The notes under the pieces were generated by a model. It was not told where the DNA came from, did no database searches, and saw nothing but the letters and a program-made list of their open reading frames with translations. A stretch of DNA of 64,000 nt, taken from Tiliqua scincoides (taxonomy: Eukaryota > Chordata > Lepidosauria > Squamata > Scincidae). Below are positions 1 to 9,175 of the stretch, in pieces. The position numbers and the translations under genes were made by a program. Within the stretch, counting starts at the first letter, position 1. Each line of letters begins with the position of its first letter. The DNA is taken from contig NC_089822.1 in assembly GCF_035046505.1 (NCBI RefSeq), positions 127,654,807 through 127,718,806 on the forward strand. Reading direction: 5' to 3'.

Positions 1-11
1 GAAATGAAGCC

Positions 12-100
12 CCATCCTATACATGTTTGCTGAGAAGTAAGTCCCGCTGAGTTTAAAGGGACTTTCTCCGCAGTAAGTGTGCATAGCATTGCAGCCATAG
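12..100. mobile_element. 80-bp foldback element, family A, diverged
   Basis: The two halves are imperfect reverse complements: AGAAGTAAGTCC on the left against GGACTTTCTCCGCAGTAAGT towards the right, with the typical tail GCATTGCAGCC. About ten further copies lie in the window (30731, 37840, 46585, 62483 and others). Short internally palindromic repeats of this kind fit non-autonomous DNA elements (MITEs). The family name is unknown to me. Confidence 0.55.
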
Positions 101-200
101 AATCTCTTAGGAGTGGACATTGCAAGATTGTTGTGTAGGGAATGCTATGTGGAAATCACAGTTTTAAGTCTGCTTCCAACTAATTGCAGAATTGCCCTAC

Positions 201-379
201 GGTCCAATCCTATCCAATTTTCCAGTGCCAGTGCTGCTATGCCAATGGGGCATGCACTGCATCTTGTGGTGGGGCAGCAGTCACAGAGGCCTCCTTAAGG
301 TATGGGGACATTTGTTCCCTTACATTGGGGCTGCATTGCCGCTGCACTGGTGCTGGAAAATTGGATAGGATTGGGCCCC
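201..379. mobile_element. 180-bp palindromic element, family B
   Basis: Starts with CCAATCCTATCCAATTTTCC and ends with its near-perfect reverse complement GGAAAATTGGATAGGATTGG. The core carries a GCCAATGGGGCATGCACTGC block and a CTGCATTGC block seen in all copies. Further copies are at 4749, 9007, 28346, 34748 and 59559/61672. The inverted ends and repetition indicate a non-autonomous DNA element. Confidence 0.75.
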
Positions 380-382
380 TAG

Positions 383-3300
383 TGTGAAAAGGACCAGAGA
401 GTACACTGTTTTTCCTGCAGCAGGAAATGGTCTTCATATGACCCAGCCTAGCAATGCACTGAGACTCCTGTGAGCTGCCCTTACTTGAGCATCCACCATG
501 TGGTTTCTGTACCTTGAGTTCTGAGAGTGCATTTCCTGTTTCGCTGGGAAGGGCACAAGGTGTACATTTTTCAGGCACTTGCTCTTCCATTGTCAAATTT
601 GCCTGTCAGTTGCATGTAATCCCTGACTCACCATTTCCATCAGTGTTAGTTCCACCATGAAATGATTCATCCCAGATTTTTCCATTCTGAACTGTGAGGC
701 TTCAGTAAGCCTCCATTTGGCATATGTTTCTTTCAGGTTTGCCAGAAGGAATTGGTGCCTATTACTTTAGATGTGTAGCCTTGATTTCTGTCTACAGCAA
801 ATTATAGTCTGTTCTGTGAAAAGTGTATCCTGTGAGATTTTGTTTTTGAGCCTAACACCACAAAAAGTCACTTTCTCCTTAGTGACACGCATTGCAACAT
901 CTGAGAAACACACTGTTGGAAAGAAACTCAAAAGGCAATCCCAGTGAGGGTGTGGGGCAAAGTCATGCATAGTCTCTCCAATTGCACAGTGGCAACTAGG
1001 CAACTATTCCTGCCACAGGTACAGAAGATTCAAGGGTTCACTCAGCCATATGTGCCCTCCCATGAAAACAGGTCCTCAGCCAATGTCCTACCAGGCCAAC
1101 CTCTGATGCCATCCCTGCCAACAGGTTTCAAAACCAATCCCTTGCATTAGCACTAATGGTGCCACTATTTTATACCCTGTTCCTGAACCCTTTACAGTAT
1201 TGGCACATAGATATTAAGCAGGCAAAGCTTCCCCCAAACATTTTTGTCACCTGCTGCATTTTAAGTGAAAGGAAAAGGGAGCACAGCCAGCTCAAAGCGT
1301 TTTCAGAGCATGACAGAATGTTCAAGGAACCTTATGTATATTATATATAATATACAGTCATCCTTACAACAGCCCTGTGAAGAAGGTTTTTCATACCATC
1401 AGATTGCGAGGCAGTAGCCTACCTAAAGCCACCTATGTCGGTTTCTGACATAGCTCAGTCCTGATTTAATTGTGACACTGGGTATGTTACACCCCTAGCC
1501 ACCCCTTGTGCTCTTCATCAGAAACCTGCAGGTGATCCCAAGGAAATAACTTACTGAGAAAGTACTGTAGCTGTTTCCTCAAAGGTTTGGGGCGAAATCA
1601 GAGGGTTGGAAGATGGAAGGGAAGGCTTCTGCAGTGGTGATGTTCAATGTGTGTGCTTATGTTTGTTTTCTTGCCTGCAGGTGTTCATGTGTGTAGCAAG
1701 CTGGTTGCCTTACTAGAAAAGAAGGCCAGAAGGCTGGAGTAGCAAACTTCACCACATTAAGGAAGCTGAGGAGTTCCTCCATATGATGCAGGTAGAACAG
1801 AAAGAGGCTGCAAAAGAAAGAGGTCTCTAGGGAAGGAGAGACCTGTGCAGGGGAGGAATCTATATGGATGTGAGTGGCTGACAGGGCAGGGAAGTCAGAA
1901 AACATTTTAAACACCTGGATCTACACAATTGCTTCCAGGGCCTTTCAGATATCAGTGCCTCTGAAGATTTGGATGGGGTAATGGGAGACACTGACAGCTG
2001 TACCAGGCAGTGAGGAAGATTCTCAACCCTATGGGAGGCGGGGGAGAAAAGCAGTAGTGATTAGGGGTCCCCTGCTATGAGATGTGGAAACTGCTGTGTA
2101 CCAGCTCCACAAACCTGCTTGCTGGTGAGGTCCTCCTGGTGCGAGGATCTGGGATATGATAAGAGATTGCTAAAGACGGTCAAGCCACAGATCAGTTTAT
2201 TTACCTGCTCATTCGTGTGGGAACAAATGACAGTGCCCGGCGAAACCATGATCAGGTCATTTTGGACTATTAGGCTTTGGGTAGGAAGGTGAAAAATCTT
2301 GGTTCCAAATGGTGTTCTCATCTGTTCTCCTGGTGGTAGGCTGAGGACTTCCACAAAAGAGAAGAATAATCCAAGAGGGCTTTAAATGAAGGCTATGGGG
2401 GTTGGAGACAAATGGTCAAAATTTAATTCATAGGTAAGCATTACAGATAGCAGGTGAGGCAAAGCTGCACTTGACTTGCCTCCACTGGACACAAATGAAT
2501 TGTGCAAAGGTGATGATTGAGATAGCACAGATAACCAAAAGCTCCCTTGCCTGATTCTAAAAGGAAAGTTGACCTGGGAAACCACCTGATTAGTTCCCAA
2601 AACAAGTGAACCTTGATTAATTCTGGGGAAACTTCCTGCTTGCAAGCGGGGAGGGGAGCCCATTCTTTCAAAAGGGTTCTCTTTGGGGGAAATCCTACTT
2701 CTTTGGATGAAGAGCAGAACTGCAGAAAATGCGGCAGAAAAAACTCCCCTGTGAAAGTTGAGGTTGGGAATTAAGGTACAGAAATGCCTGAACTAGGAAG
2801 TTTTCCTGCCCTGAGAAGGGCAAAGCCTCAGTGAGAATTCCCACCCCCTTTGGGGAGCAAGTAGTCCTGGGATTTTTGCAAGCTCAGGAAGTCTGGTGAG
2901 GGATGATTGACAGCATGGGAAGAGTGACTATCCATGGAGAGAGCACTGGATCGCACTGAACATGTGTTCTCAAATCTCATGTGAGTTTAAATCCATGGAT
3001 GTGGTTCATGGATGTATTTTCCCATAGAATAGCTGCATGTTTGTTCTGGGCCTCAATCGGCCAGAGAGATTGTATCGCTGTCTCTGATGAAGGAGCTCTG
3101 GGGCAAATGGGTCATGTGTGTTCTCAAGTAAATCCCAGTTAGATGCGTGGCTTCTGGCTTTGTTTCTCTGGGATGTTGCCAGAGTCCATCTCAGGAATTC
3201 TGGGAACCTGCTAAGAAGGCACGTGACTTCAGGAGATGGTAGCAAAAGCTCCCCTTGGGGTAATACCATCACTTCTAGGATTACCAGCTCTGACTGAAGG

Positions 3301-4228
3301 TATATCTAGAGACATCATTTTCCCTGACATGATGTAATGTTGGGAAATTCTTGGAAGCCCTGTTAAAACTGTCAGAAGTGCTTTCAGTGGTCTCCAGCTA
3401 ATGGTTGCTGAGTCCTGGAGATTCCAGGCCAGTCTAGGAGAGTTGGCAACCTAATTCCAGGCCAGTCTAGGAAAGTTGGCAACCTAATTCCTTCTCAATT
3501 AAAAATAGAAAATAAAAAAAAAACAAAAAGATCAATGAAGATGTGCCCTCCAGCCCTGGTGATCAGGAAACACAACCTTCAGAGGGCAAACGTTTTTAAA
3601 TATTTACAAAGTGGCTGCCTATTGCTACAGAATGAGAGAGTTGATTGGCTAGCATCACTTTTTAATTTTTTTTAAATTTTTTAAAAAGCCTACATGTGCT
3701 ATGCTTGAGTGGCATTGATCAACCCATCTGGAATATTCAGGACTCCCACAAGTCAGGTCTGGGGCTGGAGGTTCATTTTGGCTGCCCCTGAATTCCACTG
3801 ATAAATGTCAGACTCCGCATCTCCTTCTCCTCCCTTCTCAAATTGCTTCTTTGACCCAGAGTAACTCTGTTTTCATAGGGCTTTTGGCTGTCAAGCACAA
3901 AGCCTCCGCTTCCTGCTTAAGAGTCTGGGGAATGATGGAATTTTCTCTGCCTTGAATGCTGAAAGCCTTGGATTCAACTTCTCTGCCTGCTTTGGCTGCA
4001 GACTGTCTTTCTTGGCTTTTAAGATTCAAAGGGTAGAAAGTTTAGCTTGCATCAAATAAGATGAGTCCCGCATCAGCTGAAATTAGACACAGTAAGGGAG
4101 AGATGAGTAGATGGATAGACACAACAGACAGACAAACTGATTACAAGAAGTGCCTGATCTGTGCAAAGAGCCACTGAGTTTTGTTTGTAAAGGGTAATAT
4201 TCACAAGGTGTACCCACAGATTTTATTA
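383..4228. other. Spacer without a recognised gene
   Basis: No open frame here resembles a known protein and no tRNA or rRNA is visible. A 34-bp unit containing AGGCCAGTCTAGGARAGTTGG is duplicated in tandem at 3421-3490. The stretch near 3660-3690 is A/T-rich. The rest looks like diverged non-coding DNA that I cannot assign. Confidence 0.5.
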
Positions 4229-4236
4229 CTCTAGAG

Positions 4237-4515
4237 CAGGGATGTCCAAACTTTTTGGCAGGAGGGCCACATCATCTCTCTGACACTGTGTCGGGAGCAG
4301 GGAATAAAATTTGAATAAATTTACATAAATGAATATATTAGAGATGGAACTTATATGAATGAATGAAGGTCATGCAATCACTCAAGGCTTATAAAAGGCC
4401 TTGCACAAAGCGAGGCCAGTGTTTCCTTCACTGCCTCTGCTGCAACACAGATGTCAAACAGCAAGCAACCCTCATCCCACAGTTCATGCGAGAGGTCGAA
4501 CAAAAGTGGGTCCGT
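4237..4515 (+). mobile_element. hAT-like non-autonomous element (TGTCCAAAC family), truncated copy
   Basis: Begins CAGGGATGTCCAAAC and continues TTTTTGGCAGGAGGGCCAC, as in the complete copies at 15668-16115 and 48840-49284, then follows them through the AATAAATTTACATAAATGAA block and the GCAAGCAACCCT region. Similarity is lost at about 4515 and the expected right terminus is missing. Confidence 0.7.
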
Positions 4516-4688
4516 ACCTCCTCTTTCAACAAGCCTGGGGCAAGTACTGGTTTAAACACCGGTTGCTCCATCTGGCTGGAATGCAGTAAAGCAACCACTA
4601 CGGGCAGAAGAGAAATGCAGACACAACGTTTAAATCCCCCAAAGGCAGACTGAATTTTCTTCTTTTATGATAAAGAATATTAACTAGT

Positions 4689-4735
4689 GGTTGGCAACCT
4701 TCAGTCTCGAAAGACTATGGTATAAGCCTACAGCA
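4689..4735 (-). mobile_element. 5S rRNA-derived SINE, extremely 5'-truncated
   Basis: Read on the minus strand this is GTGCTGTAGGCTT, identical to the last bases of vertebrate 5S rRNA, followed by ATACCATAGTCTTTCGAGAC and a short tail. That tail is the same as the 3' end of the LINE family at 31964 and 59592. It is flanked by ACTAGT on both sides (about 4683 and 4735), a plausible target duplication. Only about 46 bp remain. The 13-nt 5S match is short but sits at the right junction. A truncated LINE tail alone is the alternative. Confidence 0.6.
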
Positions 4736-4748
4736 CTAGTTCCGCAGC

Positions 4749-4920
4749 TCAATCCTATCAAACTTTCCAGTGCCAATGCAGCTATGCCAATGGGGCATGC
4801 ACTGCATCCTGCAGTGTGGGGGCTGTCGCAGAGGCCTCCCCATGGTAAGGGAATTTTGTCCCCTTACCTCAGTGCTGCATTATGGCTGCATTGGCACTGG
4901 AAAGCTGGTTAGGATTGGGC
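4749..4920. mobile_element. 180-bp palindromic element, family B
   Basis: Starts CAATCCTATCAAACTTTCCA and ends TGGAAAGCTGGTTAGGATTG, inverted relative to each other, with the family core GCCAATGGGGCATGCACTGC. Together with the following 130 bp it is duplicated at 9007-9290, so it was part of a larger duplicated block. Confidence 0.75.
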
Positions 4921-5062
4921 TGTTGATATTTGATATTTGAGGGGGGCTGTTGGTCTCCTAGAGGAGTCTAAAAACAGGAAACTGCACTGGAGGCATCTCA
5001 CCATCATGGGAGAGCTCAGGGAAATCATAGGCCTATGCAATCCCAAGCTGCAAAAAAGGCCT

Positions 5063-5132
5063 CTGGCAATCAGGACTTTAACCCAGGTTGTGAGGTTCAG
5101 AATCTTGTGATGATACCACTACACAACCAACA
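5063..5132 (-). pseudogene. tRNA-Gly-like relic
   Basis: The reverse complement reads GGTTGTGTAGTGGTATCATC followed by an anticodon-arm-like AAGATTCTGAAC and a T-arm CCTGGGTTAAAGTCC. This is the layout of tRNA-Gly(CCC), with the anticodon changed. A run AAAAAA on its left, the 3' side of the minus-strand gene, gives a T-run as in the other copies. Decayed. Confidence 0.5.
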
Positions 5133-5375
5133 TGGTGGAGACTGTCCCAGAATTGGCAGGTTCTGCTAAACCCTTTAATCCAGTGGTTCTCAGATGTTTA
5201 GCACCAGGACCCACTTTTTTTAGAATGAGAATCTGTCAGGACCCACTGGAAATGATCTTATGGCCGGAAGTGACATCATCAAGCAGGAAAATTTTTAACA
5301 ATCCTAGGCTGCAATCCTGCCCACACTTACCCAGGAGCAAGTCCCATTGACTATCATTGTTAAAAGCATATACAC

Positions 5376-5795
5376 CAATATATGTATATTGCTCAATATA
5401 CATATATTGAGCTCAATAGGTGCTCAATACGTGCTCAATAGGTGGATCGCGATCTACCGGTAGATCGCGAGGCAAAATGAGTAGATCGCGGAGTGCCGAC
5501 CCCCTCTTCAGGTGCCTCCGGGAGGAAACGCCGGGAGTAAGGCCCATTGTACTCAATGGGGCTTACTCCCAGGTAAGTGTGGCTAGGATTGCAGCCTCAC
5601 AGCCTAATCCTAGGCATGTCTACTCAGGAGTAAGTCCTGTTATACTCAGTGGGGCTCAAGGTACACCAACATACATTGTGCACATCAATGTTATATGTTA
5701 TGATGGCGCGAACATTGTAAAAAAACTCTGGTAGATCTCCGGGCCTTGCTGGGTTTCAAATTAGCTCTCGAGCCAAAAAAGTGTGAGCACCCCTG
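5376..5795. mobile_element. hAT-like element nested in the 5181-5972 element
   Basis: Perfect 8-bp direct repeats ATATACAC lie at 5368-5375 and 5796-5803. The right terminus is GAGCACCCCTG, with GTGCTCAATA-type sequence on the left, and the interior holds GATCGCGATCTACCGGTAGA, itself a palindrome. Two family-A foldbacks have landed inside (5535-5600 and 5605-5665). The left end is degraded. Confidence 0.7.
5535..5665. mobile_element. Two adjacent family-A foldback copies
   Basis: First copy: CAATGGGGCTTACTCCCAGG running into AGGATTGCAGCC. Second copy: AATCCTAGGCATGTCTACTC running into CAGTGGGGCTC. Both match halves of the 80-bp family A and lie tail to head within the hAT-like element. Confidence 0.6.
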
Positions 5796-5972
5796 ATATA
5801 CACAGTAGCTTGTTCAAAGTGCAGAGCTGTAACATTACCCCAGATGCAGTCGCATACCATGGTAGCCTCAAAACTAATATATTAAAATAAAATATTGAAA
5901 TGAATGGGGACCCAACTGAAATTGGCTCGTGACCCACCTAGTGGGTCCCAACCTACAGTTTGAGAAACACTG

Positions 5973-6030
5973 CTAATCCATCATTCAAAGGCTGTGAGTT
6001 CTAGTCCCTGTTATTGCAGGGGATGCAAGG
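5973..6030 (+). pseudogene. Fifth tRNA-like module, copy 1 (3' half)
   Basis: Contains GTGAGTTCTAGTCCC, a match to the Pol III B box (GGTTCGANTCC) with two differences, followed within 40 bp by TTTTTT. Its 5' part lies at about 5150-5180, separated by the hAT-like insertion. Isotype unresolved: elongator tRNA-Met and tRNA-Arg(TCT) are the nearest by eye. Confidence 0.4.
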
Positions 6031-6173
6031 GGAAATTTTTTGCTGCAAAATAGGAAGGCAGGGCACTAGGATCGAGAACAGTTTTGGAAGAGTGCCTGGA
6101 ACAAAAACCTGCATCTTTTGCTGGAGGCAGGAATGGCTTGGCCCCCTCTGTCACACAGTAACAAAAAGGCATG

Positions 6174-6241
6174 TGCCAATCAGAACTTAAATTCAGGTCA
6201 CAAGGTTAGGAACCTCACATAATGCCTTGACACCACCAGCA
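6174..6241 (-). pseudogene. tRNA-Gly-like relic
   Basis: The minus strand reads GCTGGTGGTGTCAAGGCAT, then GAGGTTCCTAACCTTG in place of the anticodon arm and a degraded T-arm. AAAAA at 6171-6177 supplies a T-run downstream. The anticodon appears as CCT rather than CCC, so the copy looks dead. Confidence 0.5.
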
Positions 6242-6363
6242 TGCTACAGACTGTTCCTCCCTGGAAGCCACATGCATACTGGCTGAACTTCTGGCCTGAT
6301 AATTGTGAGGACTGAAGTCCAACAAGAAAGCTCAGAGTCAGTTGTGGCACGCCAGCTTGTTTC

Positions 6364-6420
6364 ACTGAACCTTTTGATGTATCATTCGATAGCTGTGAGT
6401 TCTAGTCCCTGCTGACTCAG
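6364..6420 (+). pseudogene. Fifth tRNA-like module, copy 2
   Basis: GTGAGTTCTAGTCCCTGCTG follows an anticodon-arm-like TATCATTCGATAG. Same place in the unit as the copies at 7130 and 9523. B-box-like only, with no convincing A box. Confidence 0.4.
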
Positions 6421-6536
6421 GTGATGGTCATGTGGGGGAGGGGGAGTGCATGTTTTGAAAAAAAAATTATGGTGCAAAATAGGAAGGCAAGGAACAGGGC
6501 TCCAGGACATTTTTGGAAGAGTCTCAGGGACTTGCT

Positions 6537-6608
6537 TAGCAGATGATGGTTTCAATCCATCTACCTCTAGGTTATGGACCCAGCATGCTCCTGCTGCACT
6601 GCTCTGCT
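6537..6608 (-). pseudogene. Initiator tRNA-Met relic (CAT), copy 1
   Basis: The 72-nt minus-strand sequence aligns end to end with the copy at 8575-8646, including the anticodon stretch CCATAAC, but carries many changes: the acceptor pair next to the D arm is lost, the D stem is disrupted, and the T-loop has ATTGAA. The downstream T-run present in copies 2 and 3 is missing. Probably a pseudogene. Confidence 0.75.
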
Positions 6609-6733
6609 GCCAAAGGGTGCCTGTCACTGGTGCTCACTGCTCACTTGCTCACTGGTTCCTTCATTGCCCATTGGGACCAATGAGACAAGGCTGGCCAGCC
6701 TCAAACATGATCGGGATGGGCTGCAGCCTCCAT

Positions 6734-6807
6734 GCCTCTGTGGCGCAATGGGTCAGCGTGTCCGGCTGTTAACTGGAAGGTTGGTGGTTCAAACCCACCC
6801 AGAGGCA
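6734..6807 (+). tRNA. tRNA-Asn(GTT), copy 1
   Basis: 74 nt. The acceptor stem GCCTCTG pairs fully with CAGAGGC; the D stem is GCGC/GCGT; the anticodon stem TCCGG pairs with CTGGA around loop CTGTTAA (anticodon GTT) with one G-U; the T stem GGTGG/CCACC is perfect. The A-box-like TGGCGCAATGGG and B-box GGTTCAAACCC are present. The base after the acceptor is A where tRNA-Asn normally has G. tRNA-Ser starts 12 nt further on. Function uncertain. Confidence 0.7.
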
Positions 6808-6819
6808 AGGACTTTGCTG

Positions 6820-6902
6820 GACGAGGTGGCTGAGAGGTGAATGCAATGGACTGCTAAATCCATTGTGCTCTGCACTCGTGGGTTCAAATCCCACCCTCGC
6901 TG
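6820..6902 (+). pseudogene. tRNA-Ser(GCT)-like, copy 1
   Basis: Starts GACGAGG and ends CCTCGCT with one acceptor mismatch. The anticodon arm has an extra base (CTGCTAAATCC instead of CTGCTAATCC), giving 83 nt. The variable arm TGCTCTGCA and B box GGTTCAAATCC are recognisable. ATCTTTTG about 10 nt downstream would be a Pol III terminator. Probably inactive because of the loop insertion. Confidence 0.7.
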
Positions 6903-6972
6903 TGAGTGCTTTATCTTTTGCGTGTGGCAGGAAATGTTTGGTCCCCTCTAGTAGGCAGCAGCAAAAAGGCCT

Positions 6973-7041
6973 GTGCCAAGCAGAACTCAAACTCAGGTCA
7001 TGAAGTTGGGAACCTCGCATGATGTTACTATACCACCCTGG
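6973..7041 (-). pseudogene. tRNA-Gly(CCC)-like relic
   Basis: The minus strand reads GGTGGTATAGTAACATCATG, then CGAGGTTCCCAACTTCA, which places CCC in a seven-base loop, and then CCTGAGTTTGAG as the T-arm. The acceptor strands do not pair. Downstream on the minus strand is TTTTT (AAAAA at 6963-6967). Confidence 0.6.
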
Positions 7042-7129
7042 AAGCCACAGCTAGAGGCCATGCATACTGGCCGGACATACTGCTTGTAAGCCTGGAGTCA
7101 GCTATGGCATGTTGGTGTGTTTCACTGAG

Positions 7130-7186
7130 CCCTTTGCTGCGTTATCTGAAGGCCATGAGTTCTAGTCCCAGCTGTATCAGGTGATG
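7130..7186 (+). pseudogene. Fifth tRNA-like module, copy 3
   Basis: CATGAGTTCTAGTCCC follows TTATCTGAAGGC, which resembles the anticodon-to-T-arm region of elongator tRNA-Met. No convincing A box, so the isotype is left open. Confidence 0.4.
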
Positions 7187-7256
7187 GCTGGGGGTGCTGT
7201 ATATTTAGAAAAATGTTTTGCTGCAAAATAGGAAGACAAGGACTCCAGGTTCCAGC

Positions 7257-8537
7257 CAGAGGCATAGCTAGGTCATTTGACACCCAGGGTCATAAATTTT
7301 GGGCACCTCTCATATATGACAAAATTATTTCAAATAATAGTCATAACATAAAATGAATAATAATAATAAAGACCAGAAAATGAATGCAGTGAACATTTCG
7401 CCACAAACGGGATGAAAGACAGTGCCCTCCCCTGCTGTTGCTTCCCTGAACATAGTAATCAGTGACATTCTGCCCATGCATCTGGAGGTTCAGTGTAGCC
7501 ATCTTCATGATTAATAACCACTGATAGAACTACAGTCCACCACGAATGTTTAGAAATCACCTTTAAAATCATCTATGAGTGATCAAAAACACCCAAACTC
7601 TCCTCCCCCGCATTGTTCCAGCAGACCTCCTCCCATACAACAAGCTGCAGGAACTCTGTGTGACCTGAAAGACTTTGCATGCAAGCAAAATGCATGAGAA
7701 CATTTTTTTTCTGTCACGATTATAAACTTTACAGTTAGAATTATTCTAGCCACCTCCTCCTAATCCTAGTTCCTATTCTTACCAGAATTCACAATTCACT
7801 AAATAACCCCCAATAGTAATCCTTCCACCCATTACTCCCTCCTTTCAACATAAGAAACTTTCTTCCTCATCCCCAATATTATCTCCCCATGTCGCCGTCT
7901 CCATAAGCCCCCCCCCCCAGATTCTGGGGTCCACTTTAAAAGTTATCTAGTCCAGTGACCAAAAACACCCAAACTTCCCACTAGTAGCATCACTAATGTT
8001 GGTGTCACTCTGTGTTAACTCACTGTATCAACCCCCATTAACATTATTTATTTAAATTACTATACAGCAGTACAGGTCACGCAACAAATCAGTAACCAAC
8101 AAAAAAACCAGTGGCAGGCTTGATGACACTCATACAACTGAATAGGCGTTCTAGTATTAGCTCTGACACCTGGAAATGAGAGCTGACATACTAATACCTT
8201 ATTAGTTCCATGCTGTATCATAACAACACCTCACTGATTCTCAGAACAACCAGTCTCATTGTCCAGTTTTGAGTCGAGGAAATCAGCTTTTTGTTACATA
8301 AGGTCATTATATAATTTTTTCAGTTAATTGGCTATCACTTTTGATAGAACATAAATAATTCAACAGTTTGTTTCATTACATCCTATTGAATGATAGGGTT
8401 GAATGATATACTGTATAATTTGATGGTATTATTCATAAATACTGAAGTTGTCACAATTTTGACCACTAGCAATGCCCTCCCCAAGGGTGTCACATGGTGC
8501 GGTCTGCCGCCCGCCCCCCCCCCACTAGCTCCAGCAG
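7257..8537. mobile_element. 1.28-kb non-autonomous DNA element, copy 1
   Basis: Begins CAGAGGCATAGCTAGG and ends in CACTAGCTCCAGCAG, diverged inverted termini resembling CAGTGGCGTAGCTAG. The whole length aligns with 10251-11529: both have GAAAGACAGTGCC near the left end, AGATTCTGGGGTCCACTTTA in the middle and GTGTCAC...GGTG near the right end. It lies between a fifth module and initiator tRNA-Met copy 2. No transposase frame is visible. I do not recognise the superfamily. Confidence 0.7.
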
Positions 8538-8574
8538 ATTTTTTGAAGTATCAGGAACAAAAACCAGTTGTAGT

Positions 8575-8646
8575 TAGCAGAGGATGGTTTCGATCCATCG
8601 ACCTCTGGGTTATGGGCCCAGCACGCTCCCGCTGCGCCACTCTGCT
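8575..8646 (-). tRNA. Initiator tRNA-Met(CAT), copy 2, apparently intact
   Basis: A 72-nt gene on the minus strand: acceptor AGCAGAG pairs fully with CTCTGCT, discriminator A; the anticodon stem has the initiator-type G-C pairs (TGGGC ahead of CCATAACCC); the T-loop starts A-T-C-G-A-A as in initiator tRNA, not TTC. Compared from memory with the human gene it differs at one base, the D-loop A20, here G. A20 is part of the A20-A54-A60 contact known in eukaryotic initiators. About 15 nt past the 3' end on the minus strand is TTTTT, a Pol III terminator. Best preserved copy in the array. Confidence 0.92.
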
Positions 8647-8767
8647 ACCTGAAGGATACCTGTCACTGGTGCTCCCCACTTGCTCACTGGTTCCTTCATT
8701 GTCTGTCTGGATCAACAAGAAGGACTGGCCAGCCTCAAACATGATCAGGATGGGCTGCAGCCTCCAT

Positions 8768-8841
8768 GTCTCCGTGGCGCAATGGGTCAGCGCATCCAGC
8801 TGTTAACTGGAAGGTTGGTGGTTCGAACCCACCCGGAGGTG
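8768..8841 (+). tRNA. tRNA-Asn(GTT), copy 2, perfect cloverleaf
   Basis: 74 nt. Acceptor GTCTCCG pairs with CGGAGGT (two G-U); D stem GCGC/GCGC; anticodon stem TCCAG/CTGGA around CTGTTAA; T stem GGTGG/CCACC with loop TTCGAAC; discriminator G, as expected for Asn. A box TGGCGCAATGGG and a canonical B box GGTTCGAACCC are present. No T-run follows; tRNA-Ser begins 12 nt downstream, so a joint transcript is likely if the gene is active. Confidence 0.9.
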
Positions 8842-8853
8842 AGAACTTTGCTG

Positions 8854-8935
8854 GATGGGGTCTCTGAGAGATGAAGGCAATGAATTGCTAATCTATTGTG
8901 CTCTGCACACATGGGTTCGAATCCCACCCTTGTTG
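8854..8935 (+). tRNA. tRNA-Ser(GCT), copy 2, partly degraded
   Basis: 82 nt, the usual length for a tRNA with a long variable arm. Acceptor GATGGGG pairs with CCTTGTT using several G-U pairs; the anticodon loop TTGCTAA keeps GCT; the B box GGTTCGAATCC is canonical. The anticodon stem has at least one mismatch. ATCTTTT about 10 nt downstream is a plausible terminator for an Asn-Ser transcript. Confidence 0.7.
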
Positions 8936-9006
8936 TGCTGCATCTTTTACCATTGGCAGGAATGGCTTGTCCTGCTTTGGTAGGCAGCTGCAAAAAAGTT
9001 TTTCAG

Positions 9007-9175
9007 TTTTGATGCAATCATGCTAACAGGGTGCACACTGCAACCTGCATGGGGGGGGGGAATCACCAAGGTCTGCTCAAGGTAAGGGAACATTTCATCT
9101 GCTCAAGGTAAGGGAACATTGTATTTCAGGGCTGCATTGCGGCTGCATTGGCACAGGAAAGCTGATTTGGATTGG
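9007..9175. mobile_element. 180-bp palindromic element, family B, left end lost
   Basis: Shows the family core (AACAGGGTGCACACTGCA, CTGCATTGCGGCTGCATTGG) and the right terminus GGAAAGCTGATTTGGATTGG, but the left CCAATCCTA end is missing. The sequence after it (9186-9290) aligns with that after the copy at 4749-4920. Confidence 0.65.

Larger units (their letters stand above)
5181..5972. mobile_element. hAT-like element inserted in a tRNA-like relic
   Basis: Terminal inverted repeats are CAGTGGTTCTCA on the left and TGAGAAACACTG on the right. TTAATCCA and CTAATCCA flank the ends as an imperfect target duplication. The subterminal block about tgggtcccaacct is inverted relative to ggacccactt on the left. 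The flanks join into the relic seen uninterrupted at 9523-9585, which gives the insertion order. It carries a second element at 5376-5795. No transposase frame is visible. Confidence 0.75.
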
